NCBI RefSeq assembly: GCF_021538675.1
Contig: NZ_JAJUKH010000009.1
Span: 1 to 64,000, forward strand
Source: Paenarthrobacter sp. AR 02
Lineage (GTDB): Bacteria > Actinomycetota > Actinomycetes > Actinomycetales > Micrococcaceae
Direction of reading: 5' to 3'
DNA: 64,000 bases
In this document: positions 25,242-34,035 of the stretch, piece after piece
Layout: every line of letters starts with the position of its first letter
How positions within the stretch are numbered: position 1 is the first letter of the stretch
Notes under the pieces: generated by a model
The model's input: the letters and a program-made list of their open reading frames with translations, nothing else
Told to the model about the DNA's origin: nothing
Databases searched by the model: none
Translations under genes and position numbers: made by a program

Positions 25242-27216
25242 GGCCCGGTTCGGAAGATTTCAGCTCAGCATCCACGTAGGCCTGCGCTTCCTTGGCACGC
25301 CTCCTGGCCAGCAGGGTGCGCAGCGCAAACGCGAGCCCGAGGACCAGCACGGCTCCGCCGATCCACCAGGCGTACGGACGGTAGTCATCGGTGACAGCCT
25401 TCTGCGGAACAACGACGTTGCTCTCCAACAACACCGGCGTACCGGACGGTTGCGTCACCAGGAGGTTGCGGGACAGGGAACCCCAGCCGCCTTCAACCCC
25501 GCCCACATGCGCGGCCAGCGATCCTTGGAGCGCAGCAGCTGCCGCGGCGTCGCCTTCGGGGGCCCACGCACCCAGCAACAGCAGGTTGCGCCCGCCCTGC
25601 TCAAAAGCTTCCAGCACGCCATAGGGGGCGGAGACGCCCACGCCATATTCGACGTCGTCAGGTGAGATCGTGCGGAACTCCGCCAAACGCAGGGGTGCTG
25701 AGAGCTTGTTGGCCACCTCTGCCGTGGCACCCACCACCAGCCCGGATTCACTCGATCCGGCCAGTGAATCGATGCCCACCACCCGGGTGTCCAGCAGCGA
25801 GGCACTGTCCCGCTGGAGGGCAGCGATCAGGGTGGCGGCGTTGAGGGTGTTCGCCTGGGCGTTCCCGTCGCCGAAAGCTACCGGAACGCTCTGGCCCAAA
25901 ACCTGCGGGAAACGCGCGAAACCGGCCTGGGTGGAGTCACCGCGGACAGCCGTCACGGTGCTGCCCGCCGTATCCAGCGTGACTTCCATGGGCATGACGC
26001 CTGCCGGTCCGGAACAATCGCCGCCGGCGGGGAGGGCAGCCAGCCGGATCCGCAAGCCGTTCTTCGCCTGGAGCTGGCCGGCTGGAACCTCAGCGTCCAC
26101 ACTGAAGGTGTCGCCGCCGTCGAGGTTCCTGGAACTGAGCAGGTAGTCGTTCCAGAAAACTGAAAGCTGCGCCTGGGCGTTATTTGGCACGGCCGTGTGG
26201 GTTCCCTTGAGCTGGACCTTCACCGAGGAAACAGGTCCGCCGAACTGTGATTGCGAGATACCAACATAGGATTCCGGGGTGCCATAGCCCGAGAGCTTGA
26301 GCGTGGTGCTCCCGAGGTCCTTGATGGTCTGGGTCAGGCCCTGCGCGGCGGGCAGCGCCGAGGTCAGGCCGGTGACCGACGGTGTCACTGCGAGCGCGGT
26401 CTTGTCGCTGGCCAGGGCCCTGGCCGCGGTACGGAGCTGTTCCTCGTGGCCGCTAAGGACCAGCTGCGGCAGTCCCGCGGTGGTGGTGAGCTTGGTGGCA
26501 ACCTCGCCCTGGTCGGCGACGACGCTGAGGATTCGGCTGCCGGCGGGCAGGTTCGCCACGCGCGCCGCCAGCTCACCTTCCGGAACCACAGTGACTGCGG
26601 CGTCCGGATAACGGTGCGACATCGCTGCCGAGGCAGTCATGATGGCCGCCGACACATCGGAGCCAGGATCCGCCGGGACGGGAAGAACGACGGCGGGCAC
26701 GGACGCCGGGAAGAACTCACCCACTGTGGTGGGTGCTTTGGCGGTCCCGCTGAAGTCCACCACCGTGTTGTTCAGGGTTGCCGTGGCGTTGGAGAGCACG
26801 CACATGGTCTGGGTTGCGGGAACGATTTGAAGGCCCACGGTCAACTGCTGGTCCAGCACGTCGGAATTGCTGACAGCGGCATCGAGGGCAATGTTGGCAG
26901 CAGCGGCAGTCTCCAGCACAACACGGCCGTTAACCGTTGCCCGGACTGTGCCCTCCAGCTTCCCGGACACCACGATTGTTCCCTTGACCCGTGTGGGCTC
27001 CAGGCCCGAAGCCACCGGAACCACCAGGACCTGCTCCGACTGCCCTGCGAGGGCAGAAACGCTGGACGATGCCTTCAGGGTTGATCCCTGGGAGGGTGCA
27101 GCGACTGCCGCCGGAATGGTGGCCGCAGACAGGGCCAAAGCGGCAGCGAAGGCGAGCGTCACCGCCGCGGCACGGTAACGGGTATGGGGTCTGGTTCGGG
27201 CAGGGGCTAAGGGCAC
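25231..27216 (-). CDS. BcsB-like secreted/membrane-anchored subunit
   Basis: 661 aa from a GTG start with AGGA upstream. Signal peptide ending near V-A-A-P, then about 550 residues of beta-rich extracellular sequence, then one C-terminal membrane helix (about 620-640: W-W-I-G-G-A-V-L-V-L-G-L-A-F-A-L) and a basic cytoplasmic tail. This architecture and its place before a processive GT2 gene match BcsB, the subunit that guides cellulose through the periplasm. Homology is judged by architecture and general similarity, so the assignment is moderate. First gene of the locus, with a promoter-type repeat 100 bp upstream. Confidence 0.72.
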   Translation of the reverse strand: MPLAPARTRPHTRYRAAAVTLAFAAALALSAATIPAAVAAPSQGSTLKASSSVSALAGQSEQVLVVPVASGLEPTRVKGTIVVSGKLEGTVRATVNGRVVLETAAAANIALDAAVSNSDVLDQQLTVGLQIVPATQTMCVLSNATATLNNTVVDFSGTAKAPTTVGEFFPASVPAVVLPVPADPGSDVSAAIMTASAAMSHRYPDAAVTVVPEGELAARVANLPAGSRILSVVADQGEVATKLTTTAGLPQLVLSGHEEQLRTAARALASDKTALAVTPSVTGLTSALPAAQGLTQTIKDLGSTTLKLSGYGTPESYVGISQSQFGGPVSSVKVQLKGTHTAVPNNAQAQLSVFWNDYLLSSRNLDGGDTFSVDAEVPAGQLQAKNGLRIRLAALPAGGDCSGPAGVMPMEVTLDTAGSTVTAVRGDSTQAGFARFPQVLGQSVPVAFGDGNAQANTLNAATLIAALQRDSASLLDTRVVGIDSLAGSSESGLVVGATAEVANKLSAPLRLAEFRTISPDDVEYGVGVSAPYGVLEAFEQGGRNLLLLGAWAPEGDAAAAAALQGSLAAHVGGVEGGWGSLSRNLLVTQPSGTPVLLESNVVVPQKAVTDDYRPYAWWIGGAVLVLGLAFALRTLLARRRAKEAQAYVDAELKSSEPGHGN

Positions 27217-27311
27217 GATGTCAGTCCTGGTAACTAGCAGCGAATGAGTCCGTCAGCCTCTTGGGCCAACCTCATAGACACTGCCAAGTCCAACTCAAGG
27301 TGCCTTGCTGC

Positions 27312-27333
27312 GTTTCCTCAAGATTCCATCAAG
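27312..27333 (-). promoter_or_regulatory. 11-bp direct repeats upstream of the BcsB-like gene
   Basis: On the minus strand, 27333-27323 reads CTTGATGGAAT and 27322-27312 reads CTTGAGGAAAC. This matches the pair at 21550-21571, with 15 of 18 core bases identical. It lies 96-117 bp upstream of the BcsB-like GTG. A third CTTGAG is found at 27298-27293. Likely a shared activator site for the locus. Confidence 0.5.
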
Positions 27334-27375
27334 TCCTTGCCGTTCCATCCCACTGACCTGCGGTGATAATGAACT

Positions 27376-27669
27376 ATGTGGATCGGTTGGATCGAGTTCG
27401 ACGTCCTCTTGGGCGATGTCCATAGCTTGAAGGAAAAGCGCTCGCTGCTGCGGCCCCTGGTGGCGGAGCTGAAACGGCGTTTCGAGGTTTCGGCCGCAGA
27501 GACCGGGTTCCAGGACCAGTATCGTCGCGCCCTGATCGGCGCGGCACTGGTGGCCCCGGACAACGTGCATCTTCAGCAAGTGCTCGACGCCGTTGAACGG
27601 TTCGTGGCTGCCCGGCCCGAGTTTGAGCTGCTGAGCGCCCGCCAGCGGGAGCTGCACAGCGAGGACTAG
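27376..27669 (+). CDS. DUF503 (YlxP-like) protein
   Basis: 97 aa. Starts M-W-I-G-W-I-E-F-D-V-L-L and contains S-L-K-E-K-R-S-L-L-R-P-L, the family's strongest signature. Small ferredoxin-fold protein of unknown function; in many bacteria it is encoded near infB-rbfA, but not here. Divergent from the exopolysaccharide locus, sharing its 160-bp upstream region. Confidence 0.85.
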   Translation: MWIGWIEFDVLLGDVHSLKEKRSLLRPLVAELKRRFEVSAAETGFQDQYRRALIGAALVAPDNVHLQQVLDAVERFVAARPEFELLSARQRELHSED

Positions 27670-27728
27670 TAGCCAGTCTCAAGGATCCCCGGATGCTCCC
27701 CGTCCCCGCTGCCGCCAAGCCCCGCGGA

Positions 27729-28049
27729 TTAAGCGATGGTCAGCTCGCCCATTCGGTCCCAACCGCTGCCTTCGAACTGCCGGCTGATGATGTGGGGAGT
27801 CTCCACCAGGGCCTGGGGCATGTCCGCCATGGCCTTCTTGAAGTGCTCGCTGTTGACGTGTGCCTCGGCCGCGTCATCCTGGAATGCTTCCACCAGCACG
27901 AACTCATTCGGGTTCTCCACACTGCGGGACCAGTCGAACCACAAGTTGCCGGGCTCGGCGCGGGTCGCTTCGGTGAAGTCGGCCACCAGGTCCAGCCAAC
28001 GCTCGGACCACTCAGGCTTGACGTTGAACTTAACCACAATGAAAATCAC
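27729..28049 (-). CDS. Antibiotic-biosynthesis-monooxygenase (ABM) domain protein
   Basis: 106 aa, one dimeric ferredoxin-like ABM domain. Landmarks are F-N-V-K-P-E-W near the start, E-P-G-N-L-W-F-D-W-S-R-S, and E-F-V-L-V-E-A-F-Q-D-D-A-A-E-A-H. Relatives include YgiN-type quinol monooxygenases and heme-degrading proteins; the residues visible do not tell which. It follows ngcEFG in the same direction but is separated by a hairpin terminator. Confidence 0.8.
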   Translation of the reverse strand: MIFIVVKFNVKPEWSERWLDLVADFTEATRAEPGNLWFDWSRSVENPNEFVLVEAFQDDAAEAHVNSEHFKKAMADMPQALVETPHIISRQFEGSGWDRMGELTIA

Positions 28050-28106
28050 GGGCTGCTGCCTTTCGTTGGACTACTGATCCGTTCCAGTCTTTCAGAGTTA
28101 ACGGCC

Positions 28107-28142
28107 GACGGCGGCCCCCACCGGAAGGTGGGGACCGCCGTC
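28107..28142 (-). terminator. Terminator after the ngc operon
   Basis: A 16-bp stem with one mismatch (arms 28107-28122 and 28127-28142, tip CCCCACC-GGAA-GGTGGGG), 26 bp beyond the last permease gene. It separates that operon from the ABM gene. Confidence 0.75.
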
Positions 28143-28167
28143 GAACGCTGTTTTTGGCTTGGTTGAA

Positions 28168-29061
28168 CTACTTGGAGGTGCCCTGCGATACGGAACCCTG
28201 CAGCTGGCGCTGGAAGATCACGTAGACAATGAGCACCGGAATGACTGTGACGCTTACGGCCGCGAACAGCGCACCGTAGTCCACCGCGTAGCCCATCTGG
28301 CCGGCGAAGGCCGCGAGTTCCTGGGAGAGGACACGCGGACCGGCAGCGTTGATGGACACCGGGATGAGGAACTGGTTCCACAGGCCCAGGAAGTTGAAGA
28401 TGGCAACCGAGGCGAGGCCCGGCTTGGCCATCGGCAACATGACCTGGAAGAACGTCCGCCACTCCCCTGCTCCATCAAGGGCTGCGGCCTCTGTAATTTC
28501 GTGGGGCAGCGACTTGAAGAAGGAGAACAGGAAGAACACGGTGAACGGAAGCGCGAAGCCCACGTAGACCAGGATCAGCCCGGGCAGGGTGTTCAGCAAG
28601 CCCATGTTCTTCAGGACGAAGAACAACGGGACCATGGCCAGGAAGATCGGGAAGGTCAGGCCGGCGAGCATCAGGTAGTAGATGGCCCTGCTGCCCGGGA
28701 AGGTGTAGCGGGCGAGGACGTAGGCACACATGGCGCCCAGAACCATCACGATCACCAAAGCCACGGCCACAACGATCACCGAGTTCAGGAACGCACTGCC
28801 GATCCCGGCTTCACTCCACGCTTTGACGTAGTTGTCCAGCTTCCATTCGGCCGGCAAGGAGAACGGTGATGCGAAGATCTCGCTGGACGTCTTGAAGGAG
28901 GACATGAAGGTCCACAGGAGGGGCAGGATGACGATGAGCGTCCAAATGGTCAACGCCGTGTGCGAAACGGCTCCCACCACTTTGTCGCCCGTCGAGGTGG
29001 CCGGTGTCCGCGGCTGGAAGTGCAGCGACTTCATCTCGGGTGTCGAAACTTTGGTACTCAT
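28168..29061 (-). CDS. ngcG: Carbohydrate ABC transporter permease (NgcG/MalG type)
   Basis: 297 aa with six hydrophobic segments. The EAA loop reads E-I-T-E-A-A-A-L-D-G-A-G, then a segment ending in P-M-A-K-P-G-L-A. MalG-like inner-membrane half of a CUT1 importer. Overlaps the upstream permease by one base. No ATPase gene is nearby, as is usual for actinobacterial CUT1 systems that share the MsiK ATPase. The gene symbol follows from the NgcE-like binding protein. Confidence 0.82.
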   Translation of the reverse strand: MSTKVSTPEMKSLHFQPRTPATSTGDKVVGAVSHTALTIWTLIVILPLLWTFMSSFKTSSEIFASPFSLPAEWKLDNYVKAWSEAGIGSAFLNSVIVVAVALVIVMVLGAMCAYVLARYTFPGSRAIYYLMLAGLTFPIFLAMVPLFFVLKNMGLLNTLPGLILVYVGFALPFTVFFLFSFFKSLPHEITEAAALDGAGEWRTFFQVMLPMAKPGLASVAIFNFLGLWNQFLIPVSINAAGPRVLSQELAAFAGQMGYAVDYGALFAAVSVTVIPVLIVYVIFQRQLQGSVSQGTSK

Positions 29062-30086
29062 TACAGGCTCACATCCTTATCGCCGCCGGTGAGCTTGTTG
29101 ACCGCGAAGACCAGGCCGGAGAAGATCAGGGTCGCGATGGCAAGCACAACGCCCATGGCGCTTGCGAGTCCGAACTGCCCCTTGCTGAATGCGGTGAAGA
29201 ACAGTTGCTGTGCCATGACCAGAGTTGAGTTGTCCGGACCACCGCCGGAATTCAGCGCGGCCATGTAAACGAAGGCATCCAACGCCAGGATGCCCATGTA
29301 GATGTAGGCCGTCTGGATGTTGTCGCGGATCAGCGGGATGGTGATGGACACAGCGGTGCGGAAGCGACCGGCGCCATCGATCCTCGCGGCTTCGAAAAGC
29401 TCGGCGGGGATGCCCTTGATGCCGGCCACGAACAGCACCATGTAGAAGCCCACGAAGCCCCAGACGATCACGAACATGGTGGCAATCATCGCGGTGTTCT
29501 TGTCGCCCAGCCAGGCGAAGTCCTTGAACTGGTCCAGGCCCACGCCGGTGAGGATGCCGTTAAGAAGCCCTCCCGAGGGATCGTAGATCTGCCCCCACAT
29601 GATGCCGATCGCGATGGCGGGGATGGTGTACGGGAAGAACGAGACCACACGGTAGAAGCTGGAGTTGCGCAGGCCCTTGATCTGGCCCTTGCTGCTGCCG
29701 CCAACCGTCACCAGGGACGCAAGTACCAGGCTCAGGATGATGGTGATGATCGGGAGGAAGATGACCAGGAGGATGTTGTTCCCCATGGCCTTCATGAAGA
29801 TGTCGTCAGTGAAGATCTTGGCGTAGTTCTCAAGGCCGATGAAGTTCTGGTTGGGCGAGAAGCCCGACCAGTCAGTCAATGAATAGCCAAAAGCCTGGAT
29901 AAAGGGCCAAATCACGAACAACAGGTAGATCGCCAGCGGCAGTCCGAGGAATACCGCAAAGAAACTGACCTTGTCCCACGTCAACGGCTTCCGCCGCCGC
30001 TTGATCACCTGCGGTGGGGCGGTCGCCGGAACGACGGCGGCCAGGCCGTCGCCGTTCCGGCTCTGCTGAGTTTTCACTGAAGTCAC
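29061..30086 (-). CDS. ngcF: Carbohydrate ABC transporter permease (NgcF/MalF type)
   Basis: 341 aa, six membrane segments after a basic cytoplasmic N-terminus (about 40 aa). EAA loop I-P-A-E-L-F-E-A-A-R-I-D-G-A-G. MalF-like partner of the following permease. Its ATG overlaps the binding-protein stop by 4 nt and its stop overlaps the ngcG start. Confidence 0.82.
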   Translation of the reverse strand: MTSVKTQQSRNGDGLAAVVPATAPPQVIKRRRKPLTWDKVSFFAVFLGLPLAIYLLFVIWPFIQAFGYSLTDWSGFSPNQNFIGLENYAKIFTDDIFMKAMGNNILLVIFLPIITIILSLVLASLVTVGGSSKGQIKGLRNSSFYRVVSFFPYTIPAIAIGIMWGQIYDPSGGLLNGILTGVGLDQFKDFAWLGDKNTAMIATMFVIVWGFVGFYMVLFVAGIKGIPAELFEAARIDGAGRFRTAVSITIPLIRDNIQTAYIYMGILALDAFVYMAALNSGGGPDNSTLVMAQQLFFTAFSKGQFGLASAMGVVLAIATLIFSGLVFAVNKLTGGDKDVSL

Positions 30087-31492
30087 TTCACTTCGATCTT
30101 CTTGACCGAGCTGTCGTTACGGACCTTGTCGGTGATGTTCTGGAGTGCGGAAGTCAGCGTCGCGACGTCGGACTTGCCATCCAGGAAGGTGTTCCAGACA
30201 ACCAGCTGGTCCTTGTTGGTGCCGTACAGGTCAATGAAGTTCCAGGTGTAGATGTGCTCACCGGCATCGCTGAGCATCTTCGTCTGCGAAACCAGGGCGG
30301 TTGAACCAAAGCCATCGGCCGGAACGGTGTCCTTGACGATGGTCGGCGCCAGCTTGGTCTTGGCGAAGTTGGTGGCTGCTTCCTTGGAGAGCATGATGCG
30401 GAGCAGTTCCTTGCCGCCGGCAGCGTTCTTGCCCTGCGAGGGGACAATGAACGGTTCGCCTGCAGCGCTGTGAAGTGCAGTCTGCGGCATCTTGGGGCTG
30501 GCAGTCACGGACGGAGCGGGAGTGCCCATCATGTTGAAGCCGGCCTTGGTCTGGTCCTTCATTTCGTTTTCGATCCACGAACCCGAGGGGTAGAACACGG
30601 CTTCCTGCGCGTTGCTCCACTGTGCCTGGGCGGCAGTGAACTGGGTGCCCGAACCGCCCGGTTTGAAGAAGCCGGCCTTGACGATCTTGTCCAGCGCAGT
30701 GAAGACGGACTGGATGGCCGGGTGCGACCAGCAATCGGCCTTGAGGTTCTCCAAGGCGAGGCGCACCTCGTCGCCGCCTTCCTTGATGGCGGACGCGATG
30801 GCCAGTTCCTGGTAGTACGTGGCGGCTTCCTTGCCCCAGACAAACAGGTACTTGCCCTTGGCCTTGGCTTGCTCGCCGAGGGCGTACATCTCATCCCAGG
30901 TCTTGGGAACGGTCCAACCGTTTTCCTTGAGGAGGGAATCCGAATACCACACTGCGTAGACGGTGAGCACGTAGTTCAAGGCGGCAAGCTTGCCGTCGAA
31001 GGTGCCTGGAGCCAGTACGCCGGTGTACAGGGTGTCCTTGATGACCTTGCCTTCGAGGTTCTTGGCCTCAACAAGGGGCGTGAGGTCCTCGAGCTGGCCG
31101 AGGATGGTGCTGAAGCCGATGGCCTTGGCGCCGGAGTTGTCGATCAGGTCCGGCGGGTTGCCCCCAACGAAGCGCGGCTGCAGCTCCTGGGCGATGTCAG
31201 TGGACGGGGCAATCTTGGCCGTGGAACCCGAGTGGTTCTTTTCGAAGAGCTTGCCCGCGAACTCGACGTAGTCGATGCCGTAGCCGCCCTTGAAGATCAC
31301 GGCGTCCAGGGTGGCCTTGTCAGCCATGCCGAACGGGTTGGTGTCGGAGACAGTTCCTGTGGGACCTGCGGTTGTTCCACCGCCGCCCGCAGCACATGAA
31401 GCAATGGTTCCCCCCATAGGAACGAGGACAGCTGCGGCGAGTGCTCCGCGCAGGAATCCACGGCGACCAACGGACTGGTGCTGAACGTTCAT
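30083..31492 (-). CDS. ngcE: N-acetylglucosamine/chitobiose-binding lipoprotein (NgcE-like)
   Basis: 469 aa. Twin-arginine start G-R-R-G-F-L-R-G followed by a lipobox (T-I-A-S-C at about 34), so a Tat-exported lipoprotein. The mature start N-P-F-G-M plus V-I-F-K-G-G-Y-G-I-D-Y and G-G-N-P-P-D-L-I-D-N-S-G match Streptomyces NgcE, which binds GlcNAc and chitobiose. It feeds the two permeases encoded after it. CAGACAGTCTG lies 56 bp upstream. Specificity is inferred from family resemblance. Confidence 0.83.
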   Translation of the reverse strand: MNVQHQSVGRRGFLRGALAAAVLVPMGGTIASCAAGGGGTTAGPTGTVSDTNPFGMADKATLDAVIFKGGYGIDYVEFAGKLFEKNHSGSTAKIAPSTDIAQELQPRFVGGNPPDLIDNSGAKAIGFSTILGQLEDLTPLVEAKNLEGKVIKDTLYTGVLAPGTFDGKLAALNYVLTVYAVWYSDSLLKENGWTVPKTWDEMYALGEQAKAKGKYLFVWGKEAATYYQELAIASAIKEGGDEVRLALENLKADCWSHPAIQSVFTALDKIVKAGFFKPGGSGTQFTAAQAQWSNAQEAVFYPSGSWIENEMKDQTKAGFNMMGTPAPSVTASPKMPQTALHSAAGEPFIVPSQGKNAAGGKELLRIMLSKEAATNFAKTKLAPTIVKDTVPADGFGSTALVSQTKMLSDAGEHIYTWNFIDLYGTNKDQLVVWNTFLDGKSDVATLTSALQNITDKVRNDSSVKKIEVK

Positions 31493-31547
31493 TTCTAAAC
31501 CCTCCAGTGACTCGTAGTGTCGACTGTTGCGGCAGGAACCGTTCAGT

Positions 31548-31558
31548 CAGACAGTCTG
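31548..31558. promoter_or_regulatory. Inverted repeat upstream of ngcE
   Basis: CAGAC-A-GTCTG, a perfect 5-bp inverted repeat 56 bp upstream of the ngcE ATG. It could be a repressor site for chitobiose control. It does not match the Streptomyces DasR consensus (TGGTCTAGACCA) well. Confidence 0.3.
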
Positions 31559-31666
31559 GGTTGGCGCTCTGGCAGCACCAACCTTCTGTGACATAATTCA
31601 CCACGAATGATCGAAAATCAATATTTCGCGGCAGTTTCGATCAACATTTGTCAAAGCGTGATCTTT

Positions 31667-32128
31667 CTACGGACCCTCCGCGAGCGCCTTTCCGCACTCC
31701 GTGATCGCCTCCCGGGCGAGCGCCCTCTGCCGCTCAGTTCCCAGTCTTTCCGCCCATTGTTCGGCCAATTGGAACTCCACCATGGCCTCCGTGAGACGGT
31801 TTTTACCGCGCAGAAACGACCCCAAGCCCGCGTGCAAAGCAATCATCCAGCGCTTGGTTCGCTCATCGCGGGCGGAGGACGCATATTCCAAGCCGCTCCG
31901 CATCCAGACCTCGGCGTTGCCGGAGTCGGCGATGGAGAGCATGTGGAGCGCGTCAGCTTCCTCGAAACGACCCTGCAACCCGATGGCCCGCCCAAGCTGG
32001 GTGGCAAGCTCAGCCCGCTCATCGGCGTCGTACATTTCCTCAACCATGGCGGCACGGAACCTGGCTTCGGAAGCCGCCGGATCGCCAAACTTCCACAAGT
32101 GGTCAAGCGTCTTCTGATCCAGCATCAA
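31667..32128 (-). CDS. Tetratricopeptide-like helical protein
   Basis: 153 aa, all-helical by composition, no signal peptide. Repeated 34-residue-like units are visible, e.g. A-I-G-L-Q-G-R-F-E-E-A-D-A-L-H and G-S-F-L-R-G-K-N-R-L-T-E-A-M-V-E-F-Q. TPR proteins mediate protein contacts; no partner can be named. The gene lies upstream of ngcE in the same direction, 174 bp away, and is probably separate. Confidence 0.65.
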   Translation of the reverse strand: MMLDQKTLDHLWKFGDPAASEARFRAAMVEEMYDADERAELATQLGRAIGLQGRFEEADALHMLSIADSGNAEVWMRSGLEYASSARDERTKRWMIALHAGLGSFLRGKNRLTEAMVEFQLAEQWAERLGTERQRALAREAITECGKALAEGP

Positions 32129-32221
32129 ACTGCTCCTGACCAGCCCATGGCTGTGGTCTCAAGGTATGCAGTATCAATCTATCCCCATGTCAGCACCATG
32201 GGGAGGGCTGTTATGAGGGCG

Positions 32222-32632
32222 TTACTTCCCGCGCGGAGCGGCCAGCCTGGCCCACCCCAGCTGTTCCTGTTGCTTGCGGCTGAGGGTGGCCACCACCAGG
32301 TCGTAGGAGTCCTCCACCATGTCCCGGACCATGTCGTCCGGGAGGGCGCCGTCCAGCCGGACACCATTCCAATGGGTCTTGTTCATGTGCCAGGCACCAG
32401 TGATTTCCGGATGGGCCGCCCTGAGCTGTTCGGCCAGCGCCGGTTCACATTTGAGGCTGACCGACCAGTTGTCCGGGTCCATGTAGGACAGGGCAAACAT
32501 CTTGGCCTCGTGCCGCGCCCCGCCGGCAACAGCTGACCTGACCTTGAAGACGGACGCCTCGGGGCCAAACGGAAAGTCTTCGAAAGCGCCAGGGAAGCCC
32601 AGGCAAATCTCGCGCAAACGGGAAACATCCAT
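32222..32632 (-). CDS. MmcQ/YjbR family protein
   Basis: 136 aa. E-D-F-P-F-G-P-E-A-S-V-F-K-V near 20 and H-M-N-K-T-H-W-N-G-V-R-L near 85 are the family signature. The fold resembles CyaY, and the family is annotated as DNA-binding without clear biochemical proof. Monocistronic, between the TPR and deacetylase genes. Confidence 0.85.
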   Translation of the reverse strand: MDVSRLREICLGFPGAFEDFPFGPEASVFKVRSAVAGGARHEAKMFALSYMDPDNWSVSLKCEPALAEQLRAAHPEITGAWHMNKTHWNGVRLDGALPDDMVRDMVEDSYDLVVATLSRKQQEQLGWARLAAPRGK

Positions 32633-32694
32633 AGAGTGAGCCTACTGGCGGGACGGCTCCGGAGCGAGCCCTCTTGCGACGCTTATGCGACGCC

Positions 32695-33546
32695 CTACGC
32701 GACGCCCAGGAAATCCTCCAACAACACCACTTCCAGCCCTGCCGCCAGCTGGGCGGCCCGGAATGCAGCGAGGTCCGCTGCAAACTCGGCCCGGAAATGC
32801 ATCAGGACAATGTCGCCGGGACGCAGCGAGTCCCCCACCTGGTAGTCCATCTTTCCGGCGTTTGCCTTTGCCTCCCACGTGACCACCGCTTTCAGGCCCG
32901 CAGCCGCCACGGCCTGCCGCATCGCGTTTGAATAGGCTCCACCGGGTGGCCGGAACAGCGTGGGCTTGCGGCCATACTGTTGGACCGCGTACTCCTGCAT
33001 CCCCACGATATCGTTCAGCTGCTGCTGATAGCCCCACTGCCGCACCATGTTGATGTTGTGTGTCACCGTGTGGTTCTCCACCAGGCTGCCCTGGGCCTTG
33101 AAGGCATTGAAGAACGCCGGGTTGTCGGCAATGGTGTTTTTGGTGAGGAACAGTGAGGCCGGGTAGTCGTACTCCGCCATGAGCGTCACGGATTCCGGGG
33201 TCTTGATGTTCCCGTCATCGATGGTCAGGAACACGATCGGATGCTTGGTGGGGATCTTGGTGATCACCGGCGCGAGCCCGCCGACAATCGGGGGCAATTG
33301 GTAGTCCGGGATGAAACTCCGCCGGATTCGCTTCGTCGCGGTCGGTGTTGCTGTTGGTGCGCCTGGAGCAGCCGGAACCTCGGGCGACCCGACGGCGGCA
33401 TCCGGCGTCAGCGCCGTCGTCGTGCTTTCCGCGCCCTCACCGGGAGTGCACGCGGTGAGGCCGGCCGCGACCGAAGCGCCCACGAGACCGAGGAGAACCC
33501 TCCTGCTGGGCATGGAAAAGGGCATTGCAGAGTGGTCGCCAGTCAT
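32695..33546 (-). CDS. Polysaccharide deacetylase (CE4) lipoprotein
   Basis: 283 aa. Signal with R-R and lipobox L-T-A-C near 33, a Thr/Pro/Ala linker, then a NodB-type domain: F-L-T-I-D-D-G (motif 1, Ile in place of the usual Phe), E-N-H-T-V-T-H (motif 2, metal-binding His pair) and R-P-P-G-G motif 3. It should remove acetyl groups from extracellular GlcNAc polymers such as chitin or peptidoglycan. The ATG at 33546 has GGGGGA upstream; M8 is an alternative start. Confidence 0.85.
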   Translation of the reverse strand: MTGDHSAMPFSMPSRRVLLGLVGASVAAGLTACTPGEGAESTTTALTPDAAVGSPEVPAAPGAPTATPTATKRIRRSFIPDYQLPPIVGGLAPVITKIPTKHPIVFLTIDDGNIKTPESVTLMAEYDYPASLFLTKNTIADNPAFFNAFKAQGSLVENHTVTHNINMVRQWGYQQQLNDIVGMQEYAVQQYGRKPTLFRPPGGAYSNAMRQAVAAAGLKAVVTWEAKANAGKMDYQVGDSLRPGDIVLMHFRAEFAADLAAFRAAQLAAGLEVVLLEDFLGVA

Positions 33547-33609
33547 GGCTGTCCCCCGGGGCTAAAGAGATGAGTCAGCAGCAATCTAGCAGAGGAACCC
33601 GTCCCGGGA

Positions 33610-34035
33610 TCACAGACCGTAATGCCAACCTTCACGCGCCGGGCAGGAGTTCACCACGACGTCCAGTCCTGCGTCCCTGGCACGCTGCGTTGCTTGGTCG
33701 TCAAAGACGCCAAGTTGCAGCCAGACAGCCTTTGCACCGATCGCAATCGCCTGGTCAATCACGGCCCCCACGCGTTGGGAGTTGACGAAGCAATCCACGA
33801 CGTCGATGGGGTGTTTGGCGGGCGGAATGTCAGCCAAGGTTTTGTACCCCTTTTCCCCGTGCACGTCCTCGCCCTTGAGGTTGATGGGGATGATCTCCAT
33901 GCCCATCGTGTCCCGGACGTACAGCGAAACATCGTAGGCGGAGCGCCACTCATTGCTACTCAAGCCCACAATGGCCCACGTGCCTTTTGTTCGCATCAAC
34001 CGCTCCACGACGGCGGGATCGTTGACGTGCATCAT
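33610..34035 (-). CDS. CoA-binding (YccU-type) protein, copy 1
   Basis: 141 aa. Rossmann-like CoA_binding_2 domain: W-A-I-V-G-L-S-S-N near 20, I-D-V-V-D-C-F-V and K-A-V-W-L-Q-L-G-V, ending in a V-V-N-S-C-P stretch. Divergent from acs. A paralogue with the same W-L-Q-L-G core closes the acs-sfnG-metY operon at 38870. The role of these small CoA-binding proteins is unknown; acyl-carrier or regulatory functions have been suggested. Confidence 0.8.
   Translation of the reverse strand: MMHVNDPAVVERLMRTKGTWAIVGLSSNEWRSAYDVSLYVRDTMGMEIIPINLKGEDVHGEKGYKTLADIPPAKHPIDVVDCFVNSQRVGAVIDQAIAIGAKAVWLQLGVFDDQATQRARDAGLDVVVNSCPAREGWHYGL

Noticed and set aside
31548-31558. DasR (dre) site controlling ngcE
   Set aside because: CAGACAGTCTG lacks the TGGTCTAGACCA core, so only a generic inverted repeat is reported.
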